DNA of 64,000 nt from Pseudomonas chlororaphis subsp. chlororaphis (lineage in GTDB: Bacteria > Pseudomonadota > Gammaproteobacteria > Pseudomonadales > Pseudomonadaceae), in the NCBI RefSeq assembly GCF_003945765.1, contig NZ_CP027712.1:4216001-4280000 (forward strand). The letters run 5' to 3'. A model generated the notes under the pieces. That model worked only from the letters and a program-made list of their open reading frames with translations. It was not told where the DNA came from and did not search any database. Positions 38,508-48,683 of this stretch are shown one piece after another. The position numbers were made by a program, and so were the translations under genes. Every line of letters begins with the position of its first letter. The stretch's first letter is position 1.

Positions 38508-39218
38508 GTGGGCAGCATCTATCTGATTCGACATGGCCAGGCCTCCTTCGGTGCGGACGACTACGACGTCCTGTCGACCACGGGTGTGCGCCAGGCCGAA
38601 GTGCTCGGTCAACACCTGGTCGAACTGGGCGTGAACTTCGATCGCTGCCTGGCGGGCGACCTGCGTCGCCAGCAACACACCGCCAACTCCACCCTGCAAC
38701 AGTTCAGCGCCGCTGGCCTGCCCACGCCGATCCTGGAAACCGATTCGGCGTTCAACGAATTCGATGCCGACGCGGTGATCCGCGCCCTGCTGCCCGACTT
38801 GTTGTCCGAAGAACCCGATGCCCTGGACATCCTGCGCAACGCCGCGCAGAACCGCGCCGAATTCCAGCGCATCTTCGCCCTGATCATCGAGCGCTGGCTG
38901 GCCGGCACCTACGATCCACCGGGGCTGGAAAGCTGGCTGGGGTTTGTCGAACGGGTGCAGGCCGGCCTGCAGCGCATTCTGGAACAGGCCGACAACACCC
39001 AGAAAATCGCCGTGTTCACCTCCGGCGGCACCATCACCGCCCTGCTCCACCTGATTACCCGGATGCCTGCCGCCCAGGCCTTCGAACTGAATTGGCAAAT
39101 CGTCAATACCTCGCTCAACAAGCTGAAGTTTCGCGGTCGCGAGGTTGCCCTGGCTTCCTTCAACAGCCATGCCCACCTGCAACTGCTGAAGGCCCCGGAA
39201 CTCATCACTTTCCGCTGA
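38508..39218 (+). CDS. Histidine phosphatase family protein (PGM-like)
   Basis: This protein of 236 residues opens with the catalytic motif LIRHGQASFG (phospho-acceptor His about residue 8) and later has TSGGTITALLH, with the second-half glycine-rich loop but an unusual residue where a catalytic His is often found. The start is probably GTG at 38508; upstream codons in frame lack ribosome sites. It precedes the SCP2 gene by 50 bases on the same strand. The substrate is unknown. Confidence 0.82.
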   Translation: MGSIYLIRHGQASFGADDYDVLSTTGVRQAEVLGQHLVELGVNFDRCLAGDLRRQQHTANSTLQQFSAAGLPTPILETDSAFNEFDADAVIRALLPDLLSEEPDALDILRNAAQNRAEFQRIFALIIERWLAGTYDPPGLESWLGFVERVQAGLQRILEQADNTQKIAVFTSGGTITALLHLITRMPAAQAFELNWQIVNTSLNKLKFRGREVALASFNSHAHLQLLKAPELITFR

Positions 39219-39268
39219 GTCCGGATCACTGTGACCCTTGCTGTAACAACCCATAAAAGGATCGAACC

Positions 39269-39583
39269 ATGACCTCCGTAGCCGACGCCGTACAAGCCAT
39301 GAAAGCCAAGTTCAACCCAGCTGCCGCTGCCGGCCTGGACCTGGTTTTCGGTTTCCGTATCGATGACACCAAGAACTTCTCGCTGATCGTCAAAGACAGC
39401 ACTTGCGAGCTCAAGGAAGGCGAGAACCCGGACGCCCAGGTCACGCTGGTAATGGACGGCGAAACCCTGCAAGGCATCGTCAGCGGCGAAACCGACGGCA
39501 TGCAGGCCTTCATGGGCGGCAAACTGCGCGCCGAAGGCGACATGATGCTGGCGATGAAGCTGAGCGAACTGTTCCCGGCCTAA
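39269..39583 (+). CDS. SCP2 sterol-binding domain protein
   Basis: This protein of 104 residues is a single SCP2 domain, with FGFRIDDTKNFSLIVKDS, AQVTLVMDGETLQGIVSGE and AFMGGKLRAEGDMMLAMKL. It has no signal peptide and so is cytosolic. AAGGATCGAACC precedes the ATG. SCP2 domains bind lipids or acyl-CoA; the bacterial role is not established. It probably shares a transcript with the phosphatase gene. Confidence 0.9.
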   Translation: MTSVADAVQAMKAKFNPAAAAGLDLVFGFRIDDTKNFSLIVKDSTCELKEGENPDAQVTLVMDGETLQGIVSGETDGMQAFMGGKLRAEGDMMLAMKLSELFPA

Positions 39584-39619
39584 GTAAGCGCTTCCCCAGG
39601 GAAGCCCTTGTCTTGCCCA

Positions 39620-39650
39620 CGAATCCCGCTTCCGGCGGGATTCGTCGTTT
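39620..39650. terminator. Terminator-like hairpin between the SCP2 gene and yejF
   Basis: CGAATCCCGC (39620-39629) pairs perfectly with GCGGGATTCG (39635-39644). The loop is TTCCG and TCGTTT follows on the plus strand. It lies between convergent genes and can serve the SCP2 gene; the T-run is short. Confidence 0.6.
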
Positions 39651-39663
39651 CAGGCCCACGTTT

Positions 39664-41286
39664 TCAGTCGGCGCCAAGGGGCTCGGCCAGCGGCAAACCG
39701 GTGACGGGAGCCGCCATCACCGAGGACGCCGCCAGCAGCTCCCGGGTATAGGGATGGCGCGCCGTGCCGAACAGGTGCTCGGTCTCGCCGCGCTCCACCA
39801 CTTCGCCATCCTTCATCACGATCAGGTCATGGGCCAGCGCCCGCACCACCGCCAGGTCGTGGCTGATGAACAGGTAGGTCAGACCATGCTCCTGTTGCAA
39901 GCGGCGTAGCAGCGCCACCACCTGTTTCTGCACCGTGCGGTCGAGGGCCGAAGTCGGTTCGTCGAGCAGGATCAGTTCCGGCTTGAGCACCAGGGCGCGG
40001 GCAATGGCGATGCGCTGGCGCTGGCCGCCGGAAAACTCATGGGGATAGCGATGGCGGCTGGCCGGGTCGAGGCCGACCTCCTGCAAGGCTTCGATCACCG
40101 CCTGCTCGCGTTGCCACGCATTCAGCTCGCTATGCACCAGCAAGCCTTCGGCAATGATCTGCTGCACGCTGAGGCGCGGGCTGAGGCTGCCGAAGGGGTC
40201 CTGGAACACCACTTGCAGTTGCCGACGCAACGGCCGCAGTTGCTTGCCGTCGAGGCTGTGCAGGTCCTGCCCCTTGAAGCGGATGCGGCCTTCGGACTCG
40301 ATCAACCGCAGGATCGCCTGGCCCAGGGTCGACTTGCCCGAGCCGGATTCACCGACAATGCCCAGGGTCTTGCCCCGTTGCAGTTGCAGGTCGATGCCGT
40401 TCACCGCCTTCAGGTAACGCCTGGGCCGCAGCCAGCCACCGCCCTGGCGGAACCAGACCTTCAGCCCCTCCACCGCCAGCAGGGTCGCGCTGGGCCCGCG
40501 GCGCAGCGCCTGGCCGCCGGGCTCGGCATTCAGCAGCTGGACACTGTAGGGATGCCGGGGATCGGCGAACAGCTGCGCGCAGCCCGCCGTTTCGACTATC
40601 TCCCCGGCACGCATCACCGCCACCCGCTGGGCGATGCTGCGCACCAGGTTGAGGTCGTGGCTGATCAGCAGCAAGGCCATGCCCAGGCGCTGCTGCAGGT
40701 CCTTGAGCAGTAGCAGGATCTTGCGCTGCACCGTCACGTCGAGGGCGGTGGTCGGCTCGTCGGCGATCAGCAGCTCCGGTTCGCAGGCCAGGGCCATGGC
40801 GATCATCACCCGCTGGCGTTGCCCGCCGGAGAGCTGATGAGGATAGGCCTGCAAGCGCTGCTCCGGCTGCTGGATGCCCACCAGACGCAGCAGTTCCAGG
40901 ATCCGTTCGCGGGCCTGGCTGCCGGCCATGCCTTTGTGCAGGCGCAGGGTTTCCCCCAGCTGTCGCTCCAGGCTATGCAGGGGGTTCAGCGAACTCATGG
41001 GCTCCTGGAAGATCATCGCGATACGGTTGCCGCGCAGCTGGCGCAAGCGCGCCGGGCTGGCGCCGAGCAACTCTTCGCCGCGATAACGGATGCTGCCCGC
41101 GATGCGCGTGCTGCCCGGGTCGAGCAATTGCAGGAGGCTGTGGGCCATCACCGACTTGCCGGAGCCGGACTCGCCCACCAGCGCCAGGCATTCGCCGGGA
41201 TAGATTTCCAGGTCGATGCCATGCACCACCTCAGTGGCCTTGAACGCCACCCGCAGGCCGCGCAGTTCAATCAGTCGTTCACTCAT
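39664..41286 (-). CDS. yejF: YejF, fused double ATP-binding protein of a peptide ABC importer
   Basis: This 540-residue protein holds two complete ABC ATPase domains in tandem. The first has [29 protein letters not shown] and [11 protein letters not shown]; the second has [29 protein letters not shown] and [11 protein letters not shown]. Such fusions power Opp/Dpp-type importers and are characteristic of YejF. The ATG at 41286 lies one base from the yejE stop, with GAGG seven bases before it. In E. coli YejABEF takes up microcin C and peptides. Confidence 0.93.
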   Translation of the reverse strand: MSERLIELRGLRVAFKATEVVHGIDLEIYPGECLALVGESGSGKSVMAHSLLQLLDPGSTRIAGSIRYRGEELLGASPARLRQLRGNRIAMIFQEPMSSLNPLHSLERQLGETLRLHKGMAGSQARERILELLRLVGIQQPEQRLQAYPHQLSGGQRQRVMIAMALACEPELLIADEPTTALDVTVQRKILLLLKDLQQRLGMALLLISHDLNLVRSIAQRVAVMRAGEIVETAGCAQLFADPRHPYSVQLLNAEPGGQALRRGPSATLLAVEGLKVWFRQGGGWLRPRRYLKAVNGIDLQLQRGKTLGIVGESGSGKSTLGQAILRLIESEGRIRFKGQDLHSLDGKQLRPLRRQLQVVFQDPFGSLSPRLSVQQIIAEGLLVHSELNAWQREQAVIEALQEVGLDPASRHRYPHEFSGGQRQRIAIARALVLKPELILLDEPTSALDRTVQKQVVALLRRLQQEHGLTYLFISHDLAVVRALAHDLIVMKDGEVVERGETEHLFGTARHPYTRELLAASSVMAAPVTGLPLAEPLGAD

Positions 41287-41287
41287 C

Positions 41288-42310
41288 TCAATGCCTCGGA
41301 TCGAAGGCGTCGCGGCAGGCTTCGCCGATAAACACCAGCAACGACAGAATCAGCGCCAGGGCGAAAAACGCCGTCAGCCCCAGCCAGGGCGCCTGCAGAT
41401 TGCTTTTGCCCTGGCCGATCAACTCGCCCAGGGACGCGCTGCCGGCCGGCATGCCGAAACCCAGGAAATCCAGGGCCGACAGGGTGGCGATGGCCCCCGT
41501 GAGGATGAACGGCAGGTACGTCAGGGTGGCGCTCATGGCGTTGGGCAGGATGTGCCGCAGCATCACCTGGGTATCGCCGACACCCAGGGCCCGCGCCGCC
41601 TTGACGTACTCCAGGCCGCGGCTGCGCAGGAACTCGGCACGCACCACATCCACCAGGGCCAGCCAGGAAAACAGCGCCATGATCCCCAGCAGCCACCAGA
41701 AACCCGGCTCGACGAACCCCGAGAGAATGATCAGCAGATACAGCACCGGCAGCCCCGACCAGACCTCCTGCAGGCGCTGCCCCAACAGGTCGATCCAGCC
41801 GCCGTAATAGCCCTGCAGGGCGCCGGCGGCGATGCCGATCAGCGCGCTGGCGGCGGTCAGCGCCAGGGCGAACAGCAGCGACACCCGGGTGCCGAAGATC
41901 ACCCGCGCCAGCACGTCCCGGGCCTGGTCGTCGGTGCCCAGCCAGTTCTGCGCCGAGGGCGGACTGGGCGCCGGTTGCGTCAGGTCGTAGTTGACCGTGT
42001 CGAAAGCGAAAGGAATCGGCGCGAACAGCAACCAGCCGCCCTGCCCTTCGATCAACTGGCGCACCGAGGCGCTGCGGTAATCCGGCTGGAACGGCAGCTC
42101 GCCGCCGAACTGCTGCTCGGTGTAACGCTTGAACGCCGGGAAATACCACTGGCCCTGGTAAGCCACCAGCAAAGGCTTGTCGTTGGCGATCAGCTCACCG
42201 CCGAGGGTCAAAGCGAACAGCGCGACGAACAGCCACAACGACCACCAGCCGCGCCGGTGGGACTTGAAGCGCTGCCAGCGCCGCTGGCCTATGGGAGACA
42301 AGGTCAACAT
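41288..42310 (-). CDS. yejE: YejE, permease of a peptide ABC importer
   Basis: This 340-residue protein has an N-terminal helix, a periplasmic segment, and an OppC-type permease domain with five helices. The coupling motif EYVKAARALGVGDTQVMLRHILPN contacts the ATPase. The long periplasmic insert (YQGQWYFPAFKRYTEQQFGGE) is typical of YejE. The start at 42310 overlaps the yejB stop by one base (TGATG) and has AAGGAG upstream. Confidence 0.93.
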   Translation of the reverse strand: MLTLSPIGQRRWQRFKSHRRGWWSLWLFVALFALTLGGELIANDKPLLVAYQGQWYFPAFKRYTEQQFGGELPFQPDYRSASVRQLIEGQGGWLLFAPIPFAFDTVNYDLTQPAPSPPSAQNWLGTDDQARDVLARVIFGTRVSLLFALALTAASALIGIAAGALQGYYGGWIDLLGQRLQEVWSGLPVLYLLIILSGFVEPGFWWLLGIMALFSWLALVDVVRAEFLRSRGLEYVKAARALGVGDTQVMLRHILPNAMSATLTYLPFILTGAIATLSALDFLGFGMPAGSASLGELIGQGKSNLQAPWLGLTAFFALALILSLLVFIGEACRDAFDPRH

Positions 42311-43374
42311 CAGGCGCTCCTTGCACTGAAGTCGATGCGCGGATCGACCAGGGTGTAGCACAGGTCGCCGAGCAGTTTTATCAGCAGACCGAACAGGGTG
42401 AAGATGAACAGCGAGCCGAACACCACCGGGTAATCCCGCGACACCGCGGCGTCGTAGCTCAGGTGCCCGAGGCCGTCTAGGGAGAAGATCACCTCGATCA
42501 GCAGCGAGCCGCCGAAGAACACATTGACCAGGGCCTGGGGCAAGCCGGCGACCACCAGCAGCATGGCGTTGCGAAACACATGGCCGTACAGCACCTGCCG
42601 CTCGCTCAGGCCCTTGGCCCGGGCGGTGACCACATACAGGCGGGAAATCTCGTTGAGAAAGCTGTTCTTGGTCAGCAGGGTCAAGGTGGCGAAACCGCCG
42701 ATCACCAGGGCGCTGACCGGCAGCACCAGGTGCCAGAAATAATCGACGACCTTGCCCCAGGCCGAGAGCTGGGCGAAGTTCTCCGACACCAGCCCCCGCA
42801 CCGGGAACCAGTCGAGCAAGGTGCCGCCGCCGAACACCACGATCAGCAGCAGGGCGAACAGGAACCCCGGCATCGCATAACCGATGACGATCGCCGCGCT
42901 GCTCCAGACATCGAAGGCTGAGCCGTCATGAATGGCCTTGCGAATCCCCAGCGGGATCGACACCAGGTAGGTGATCAGCGTCGCCCACAGGCCCAGCGAC
43001 AAGGTCACCGGCAGCTTCTGTGCGATCAGCTCGGTGACCTTGGCGCCACGAAAGAAACTGTCGCCGAAATCCAGCCGCGCATAGTGCTTGAGCATCAGCC
43101 ACAAACGCTCGCCGGCGGGTTTGTCGAAGCCGTACTGGCGCTCGATATCGGCCAGCAGCTTGGGGTCCAGGCCACGGGTGGCGCGGGACTCGCCGCCCAC
43201 CGTCTCGACATGCCCGCCGCCCACCGCCGCTGCGGCGCCGATGCCTTGCAGGCGGGCGATGGCCTGCTCCACCGGGCCGCCGGGCGCCGCCTGGACGATG
43301 ACGAAGTTCACCAGCAGGATGCACAGCAAGGTGGGCACGATCAGCAGCAGGCGCCGCGCGCTATAAGCCAGCAT
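42310..43374 (-). CDS. yejB: YejB, permease of a peptide ABC importer
   Basis: This 354-residue OppB-type permease has an N-terminal helix ([19 protein letters not shown]), an extended periplasmic loop with a Gly/Ala-rich stretch ([15 protein letters not shown]) and five more helices. The coupling loop is [23 protein letters not shown]. Its start overlaps the end of yejA by 14 bases and is preceded by GGGGAGG. It pairs with YejE to form the inner-membrane channel. Confidence 0.93.
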   Translation of the reverse strand: MLAYSARRLLLIVPTLLCILLVNFVIVQAAPGGPVEQAIARLQGIGAAAAVGGGHVETVGGESRATRGLDPKLLADIERQYGFDKPAGERLWLMLKHYARLDFGDSFFRGAKVTELIAQKLPVTLSLGLWATLITYLVSIPLGIRKAIHDGSAFDVWSSAAIVIGYAMPGFLFALLLIVVFGGGTLLDWFPVRGLVSENFAQLSAWGKVVDYFWHLVLPVSALVIGGFATLTLLTKNSFLNEISRLYVVTARAKGLSERQVLYGHVFRNAMLLVVAGLPQALVNVFFGGSLLIEVIFSLDGLGHLSYDAAVSRDYPVVFGSLFIFTLFGLLIKLLGDLCYTLVDPRIDFSARSA

Positions 43375-45214
43375 GGACCACCTCCCCGCTACGTTGGCGC
43401 ATCTGGCTCAAGGTCAGTGCCTCGGCGCTGACCTCCCACCAGGTGTCGAGCCCGGCGTCGTACAGGGGGGCGATGGCCGGCCGGCCAAAGCGGTTCCACC
43501 ACACCGAGGAAATGCCCGGCGGGTAGTAGTTGGGAATCCAGTAATAGCCCCACTGCAACACCCGGTCCAGCGCCCGGGCGTGGGCCAGCATGCTGGCGCG
43601 GCTGTCGGCCTGCACCAGGGCGCTGATCAGCCCGTCCACCGCCGGGTCGCGCAGCGCCATGTAGTTGTTCGAGCCCGGGTCGTCGGCGCTCACCGAACCG
43701 AAGTAGTTGAACAGCTCGCGCCCCGGCGCCTGGGACACCGGGTAGGCGGCGATGATCATGTCGTAGTCGCGGCTGCGCACGCGGTTGGTGTATTGCGCGG
43801 TGTCGACCTGGCGAATATCGAAGCCGATGCCGATCTGCGCCAGGTTGCGCTTGAACGGCAGGAGCAAACGCTCCAGGCCTTTCTGGCCGTTGAGAAAGGT
43901 GAAATGCAGGGGCTCGCCGGCGGCGTTGCGCAACTGATCGCCCTGGGGTTTCCAGCCCGCCTGTTCCAGCAGCTTCAAGGCCTGCAACTGCTGCGGGCGG
44001 ATGATCCCGCTGCCGTCGGTGCGCGGCGCCTGGAACACCTGGGTAAAGACCTCGTCCGGGACCTGCCCGCGCCAGGGTTCGAGGATCTTCAATTCTTGCG
44101 CGTCCGGCAGCGCCGCTGCCGCCAATTCGCTGTGGGAAAAGAAGCTCTGCTGGCGCAGATACAGGCTGCGCATCATCTGCCGGTTGCTCCACTCGAAGTC
44201 CCAGAGCATGGCGATCGCCTGGCGCACCCGGCGGTCCCGGAACTGCGGTTTCTGCAGGTTGAAAATAAAACCCTGGGCGCCCAGGGCCGAACCCGGCGCC
44301 AGGTGTTCGCGCACCAGCCGCCCCTGCTCCAGCGCGGTGCCGGCATAACCGATGGTGTAGCCGGTGGCGGAGAACTCGCGGTTGTAGTCGTAGCCGCCGG
44401 CCTTGAGGATCTGCCGCGACACATCGGTGTCGGCGAAGAACTCCACCCGCAGCCGGTCGAAGTTGTAGCGTCCGCGGGCCACCGGCAGGTCCTGCCCCCA
44501 CCAGTCCTTGACCCGCTCGAAGTCGACGCTGCGCCCGGCGTCCACCGCGCTCACCCGGTATGGCCCGCTGCCCAGCGGCGCTTCGAAGCCGCCACCGTCG
44601 GCGAAATTGCGGCCGCGCCACCAGTGCTCGGGCAACACCGGCAGCGATGCCAGGTCCAGGGGCAAGGTCCGGCTCTCAGTGTTCTTGAACACAAAACGCA
44701 CCCGGGTCGGCGATTCCACCTGCACCTCGGCGACGTCGGCGAACTGCTGGCGGTAGACGAAGCTGCCCTGGGTCATCAGCAGCTCGAAGGTGTAGCGCAC
44801 GTCCTCGGCGGTGATCGGGCTGCCATCGTCGAAGCGCGCCCGGGGGTTGAGGTAAAAGCGCAGCCAGGAACGGTCCGCGGCCAGCTCCAGGTCTTCGGCC
44901 ACCAGGCCGTACACGGTGTAGGGCTCATCCTTGGAGCGATAGGCCAGCGGCGCGTACAGCCAGCCGTCGATGTCGGCCACGCCGGTGCCTTTGTCGATGT
45001 ACGGAATCAGATGATCGAAGGGCCCGCTTTCCAGGGAGGAACGGCGCAGGCTGCCGCCCTTGGGAGCGTCCGGGTTGACATAGTCGAAGTGCTGGAAGCC
45101 GGCGGGGTATTTCGGAGCTTCGCCGTAGACCGTCAGCGACGGTTGCACGGCGGCCAGCAGCACGGGACTCGGCAGCAGGCAGAGCCAGAACAGCACAGCG
45201 CGTTGCAACAGCAT
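43361..45214 (-). CDS. yejA: YejA, periplasmic peptide-binding protein
   Basis: This protein of 617 residues has a signal peptide (about 1-21, LPSPVLLAA) and a family 5 extracellular solute-binding domain ([38 protein letters not shown]). The length and the [12 protein letters not shown] region fit YejA rather than OppA. It binds the ligand for YejBEF. It heads the yejABEF run; a REP doublet and the TonB receptor gene lie upstream on the same strand. Confidence 0.92.
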   Translation of the reverse strand: MLLQRAVLFWLCLLPSPVLLAAVQPSLTVYGEAPKYPAGFQHFDYVNPDAPKGGSLRRSSLESGPFDHLIPYIDKGTGVADIDGWLYAPLAYRSKDEPYTVYGLVAEDLELAADRSWLRFYLNPRARFDDGSPITAEDVRYTFELLMTQGSFVYRQQFADVAEVQVESPTRVRFVFKNTESRTLPLDLASLPVLPEHWWRGRNFADGGGFEAPLGSGPYRVSAVDAGRSVDFERVKDWWGQDLPVARGRYNFDRLRVEFFADTDVSRQILKAGGYDYNREFSATGYTIGYAGTALEQGRLVREHLAPGSALGAQGFIFNLQKPQFRDRRVRQAIAMLWDFEWSNRQMMRSLYLRQQSFFSHSELAAAALPDAQELKILEPWRGQVPDEVFTQVFQAPRTDGSGIIRPQQLQALKLLEQAGWKPQGDQLRNAAGEPLHFTFLNGQKGLERLLLPFKRNLAQIGIGFDIRQVDTAQYTNRVRSRDYDMIIAAYPVSQAPGRELFNYFGSVSADDPGSNNYMALRDPAVDGLISALVQADSRASMLAHARALDRVLQWGYYWIPNYYPPGISSVWWNRFGRPAIAPLYDAGLDTWWEVSAEALTLSQMRQRSGEVVHAGL

Positions 45215-45267
45215 GGAATGATGCCTCTTTGAACAGGGGCCAGGATGACGGTGTTCGTACCGGCGTC

Positions 45268-45331
45268 ATCGCGAGCAAGCTCGCTCCTACAGAGGGCCTG
45301 TGCGCTTCTGTAGGAGCGAGCTTGCTCGCGA
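45268..45331. repeat. REP doublet (REPIN)
   Basis: ATCGCGAGCAAGCTCGCTCC starts at 45268 and its inverted copy GGAGCGAGCTTGCTCGCGA ends at 45331. It lies in the 273-bp gap between the downstream TonB receptor gene and yejA. Confidence 0.9.
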
Positions 45332-45487
45332 AAGATCGCCCAGCCGCCACTCGACTCCCAGCCTTATCTCTCCACCCGAAACACCCCGCTCCTGCCTGTC
45401 ATGTGCAACTGACCGGGCATTTTTATAGAGCGGGTTTTAGAACCTTTGGTTACTAAAAAGCGTCCGGACCTTTTATTGCCGGTCGAC

Positions 45488-48382
45488 TCAGAAGTTGTAA
45501 CTGAGCCGCGTATACAGGGTCCGTCCGAACGGGTCCGAGTAGCGTGGGTCGTAGCCGCTCTGGAAGGTGTAGGTCTGGTTGCTGAACGGCGGCTCGCGGT
45601 CGAACAGGTTCTTCACCCCGAGGGTCACGCCCAGGGCCTGGCGCCAGGTGTAGGTGCCGGCCAGGTCCCAGACGTTGTAGGAGCCGACGCGGTTATGGCT
45701 GTCGCGGTCGGAGTCGTGGTAACCGCTGGTGTAGCGGTTGGTCAGGGTCGCGCCCAGCGGCCCCTGGTTCCAGGTCGCGGTCAGGCTGTGGCGCCAGCGC
45801 GCCACTGCGCCGGCCGAGGCGAAGTCGCCGCCGCGAAAATCCCCGAGCTTGTCGATGTACTCGCCCTTGAGCTGTTGCTGGTAGTCGTAACGGGTGACGT
45901 AGGTGCCTTGCAGCCCCAGGCCGAACTCGCCCCAGGCAGTGGCTGGCAGGCGATAGTCGAGGCTGACATCGACCCCGCTGGTCTTGAGCTTGCCCAGGTT
46001 GGCCATGCCCGTGACCACATGATCGATGGAACCGTCGGCCTTGCGCACCAGCCGGTCGGCGTACAGGTCGGGATTGTCGAACGGCGCCGACTCGGGAAAC
46101 TCGGCGATCTGGTTGGCGACCTTGATCCACCAGAAATCCAGCCCGGCATTGAGCCGGTCGAACGGCTGGTAGACGAAGCCGAATGTCACGTTGCGCGCGG
46201 TTTCCGGCTTCAGCTCGGTGTTGCCGCCGGTGCTGCGGTTGAACTGCTGGGCGCAGTCGCGGTTGCCGATCCCGCCATTGGCCGGGGTGCCGCCGGGGCA
46301 TAGCCGCGGGTCGTTGTAGTTGGCGTTGGTGAAGGTGGTAAAGGTCGGGTTGTACAGCTCGTACAGCGACGGCGCGCGGAAGCCTTCACTGTAGGCGCCG
46401 CGCAGCACCAGTTCCTTGAAGGGCTGGAAGCGGAACGAATACTTGGGGTTGGTGGTACTGCCGAAGTCGCTGTATTTGTCATGCCGGATCGCCGCCGTCA
46501 GCTCCAGGCTGTCGAGCACCGGCACGTTGAGTTCGGCGTACTGCGCCTGCACGCTGCGGTCGCCCGACACACTGCCGTTGGGGTCGATGCCCAGGCTCTG
46601 CACATTGCCGGCGAACTGGGCGAAATCCTGGTGGAAGTCTTCCTTGCGGTACTCGCCGCCCAGGGCCAGGGCCGCGGGGCCGGAGCCGAACCAGTCGCCG
46701 ATCTCGCGGCTGACCCGCCCGTCGATGGCCTTGACCCGCCCGACCGCCGTGGCGTAATCGCCGTCCACCGTATTGGCCGCCAGCAGCGCGCTGCCTGCCG
46801 CGGTCTGCGGGCCGAAGGGGTTGATCACGCCATTGGCGATGCCCTCGGACACTGCCACATCGTTCACGTAGCCGCTGCGGATGGTGCTGACCACCTTGTT
46901 CTGGTTGTACGAGGCGCCGATGTTGTAGTCCCAGCCCGCCGCGCTGCCATCGAAACTCAGCAGCAGGCGCTGGCCGGTGTTGTCGTCTTCATGGCGGCGG
47001 GCGCCGACATCGGTTTCCCGCCAGTTGGCCGCCACCGGTTGCGTCGGGTCGAGGGCAAAGCCGCTCGGCCCCGGGGTGATGCCATTGCCCGGATAGAACG
47101 CGGTGCCCGGGTTGACCTGATTGCCCATCAGGGTGCCGGGGCCGATCTGGGTGCGGTTCTCGTTGCGCGCCCAGAAGTATTCGAGGCTGACGTTGTGATC
47201 GTCGCTGAGTTTGCCGGTGGCCTTGGCGAAGGCCGAGGTCTTTTCGGTTTCCGGCACCAGGTCCAGGTAACTCCACAGGCTCTGGCGGCAAATGCCGTTG
47301 CGCGACAGCAAGCCCGGTGCGTTGCAGCCGGAGCCGGCCAGCGGGTTGGTGGCATTGGCGCCCTGGCTCCAGTTGGCCGGCGAAGCGGTGCCGGAGGTGT
47401 AGTCCAGGCCCCGGCCCGGCTGGTAGTTGTAGGTGTAGCCGCGATCCTTGGCGGCCAGGCGTTCTTGTTTGTCGTAGCTGACCACGCCAAACACGTTGAA
47501 GCGATCTTCCTCCAGGTCGCCGATGCCCCAGCTGCCGCTGAAGTTCCTGCTCTGGCCACCGCCGGAATGGCTCGGGGTGTCATAGCCGGTACTGATCTGG
47601 CCACGGGTCAGGCTCTTCTTGGTGATGAAGTTGATCACCCCGCCGATGGCGTCGGTGCCGTACAGCGCGGACGCGCCGTCGCGCAGCACCTCGACCCGGT
47701 CGATGGCGGCAAACGGAATGGTGTTGAGGTCGACCCCGGAGCCGTTGATGGCATTGGTCGCGTTGTTGCTCAGGCGCCGGCCATTGAGCAGCACCAGGGT
47801 CTTGTTCGGGCCTATGCCGCGCAGGTCGGCATAGGCCGCGCCGCCGCTACTGGAGCCCACCGAACGCCCGGAACCGACCGAGGACTGGTTGGCGGAAATC
47901 CGGTTGATCAGCTCTTCGGTGGTGGTCACGCCCTGCTCGCGCAGCTTCTCGACCCGCAGCACGGTGACCGGCACCGCGGTCTCGGCATCGACCCGGCGGA
48001 TCGCGGTGCCGGTCACTTCCACCCGCTGCAACTGGGTGGTGGGCTCAGCAAATGCCGGGGCGCTGCTGGCGGTGCTGGTGTCCGCCACGAGGGTCACGCC
48101 CTGGGTGTCCTGCTGCTCCTTCAGGCCGCTGTCCTGCAAGGCCAGGGTCAGCGCCTGGTGCTGGTCGAGCTGGCCCTGGATCGCCGGCGCATAACGGCCG
48201 CTCACCAGCTTCTGCTCGAAGGAAATCGGCAGGCCGGTCTGCCGGGAAATCTGCAGCAGGGTCTGGTCCAGCGGACCCGCGGGCAGGTTGAACGGAGTGG
48301 TCGCGGCCCAGGCCGGCAATACATTCAGCGACGCCAGCAAGGCCAGGCTCAAAGGGGATCTACGGGGTACGAACAGACTCAT
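45488..48382 (-). CDS. TonB-dependent receptor with STN signalling domain (second of two)
   Basis: This 964-residue protein has a signal peptide (1-26, ending LPAWA), an STN domain (about 30-80, FNLPAGPLDQTLLQISRQTG), a TonB-box region near RVEVTGTAI, a plug domain (VLRVEKLREQGVTTTEELIN, VLLNGRRLS, DGASALYGTDAIGGVINFIT) and a beta-barrel ending in the aromatic residue of LYTRLSYNF. The barrel is large and lacks siderophore-receptor-specific features I could name. The plug resembles receptors for bulky ligands such as peptides or saccharides. I chose ATG at 48382 for its signal peptide; 48400 is possible. The STN domain should signal to the FecR-like protein. Confidence 0.87.
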   Translation of the reverse strand: MSLFVPRRSPLSLALLASLNVLPAWAATTPFNLPAGPLDQTLLQISRQTGLPISFEQKLVSGRYAPAIQGQLDQHQALTLALQDSGLKEQQDTQGVTLVADTSTASSAPAFAEPTTQLQRVEVTGTAIRRVDAETAVPVTVLRVEKLREQGVTTTEELINRISANQSSVGSGRSVGSSSGGAAYADLRGIGPNKTLVLLNGRRLSNNATNAINGSGVDLNTIPFAAIDRVEVLRDGASALYGTDAIGGVINFITKKSLTRGQISTGYDTPSHSGGGQSRNFSGSWGIGDLEEDRFNVFGVVSYDKQERLAAKDRGYTYNYQPGRGLDYTSGTASPANWSQGANATNPLAGSGCNAPGLLSRNGICRQSLWSYLDLVPETEKTSAFAKATGKLSDDHNVSLEYFWARNENRTQIGPGTLMGNQVNPGTAFYPGNGITPGPSGFALDPTQPVAANWRETDVGARRHEDDNTGQRLLLSFDGSAAGWDYNIGASYNQNKVVSTIRSGYVNDVAVSEGIANGVINPFGPQTAAGSALLAANTVDGDYATAVGRVKAIDGRVSREIGDWFGSGPAALALGGEYRKEDFHQDFAQFAGNVQSLGIDPNGSVSGDRSVQAQYAELNVPVLDSLELTAAIRHDKYSDFGSTTNPKYSFRFQPFKELVLRGAYSEGFRAPSLYELYNPTFTTFTNANYNDPRLCPGGTPANGGIGNRDCAQQFNRSTGGNTELKPETARNVTFGFVYQPFDRLNAGLDFWWIKVANQIAEFPESAPFDNPDLYADRLVRKADGSIDHVVTGMANLGKLKTSGVDVSLDYRLPATAWGEFGLGLQGTYVTRYDYQQQLKGEYIDKLGDFRGGDFASAGAVARWRHSLTATWNQGPLGATLTNRYTSGYHDSDRDSHNRVGSYNVWDLAGTYTWRQALGVTLGVKNLFDREPPFSNQTYTFQSGYDPRYSDPFGRTLYTRLSYNF

Positions 48383-48492
48383 GGACAACCATCCCTGCAT
48401 TAGGTGTATGCAGGGATGTGCAACGGCCCGGAGGTTTTTATAGAGGCCGATCTAGACCGTTGGGTGATGAGCTTATGCCTGTTCATTTGCCC

Positions 48493-48634
48493 CGTAGGAG
48501 CGCAGCTTGCTCGCGATAGCGGCGGGTCAGATACGACGCCATCGCGAGCAAGCTTCACTCCTACAGAGGAATCACGCAAAGGCCTCTATTTTGCAGGCGC
48601 AACAAAACCTGTAGGAGCGAAGCTTGCTCGCGAT
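48493..48634. repeat. Cluster of three REP arms
   Basis: Arms occur at 48493-48517 (GTAGGAGCGCAGCTTGCTCG), 48541-48566 (inverted, ATCGCGAGCAAGCTTCACTC) and 48609-48634 (GTAGGAGCGAAGCTTGCTCG). They fill most of the 301-bp gap between the two TonB receptor genes, where I see no gene and no strong terminator. Confidence 0.88.
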
Positions 48635-48683
48635 GCAGGCGCCGCGGTGCATCAGGCCAGACACCATCAGCCATAGGGAGGGT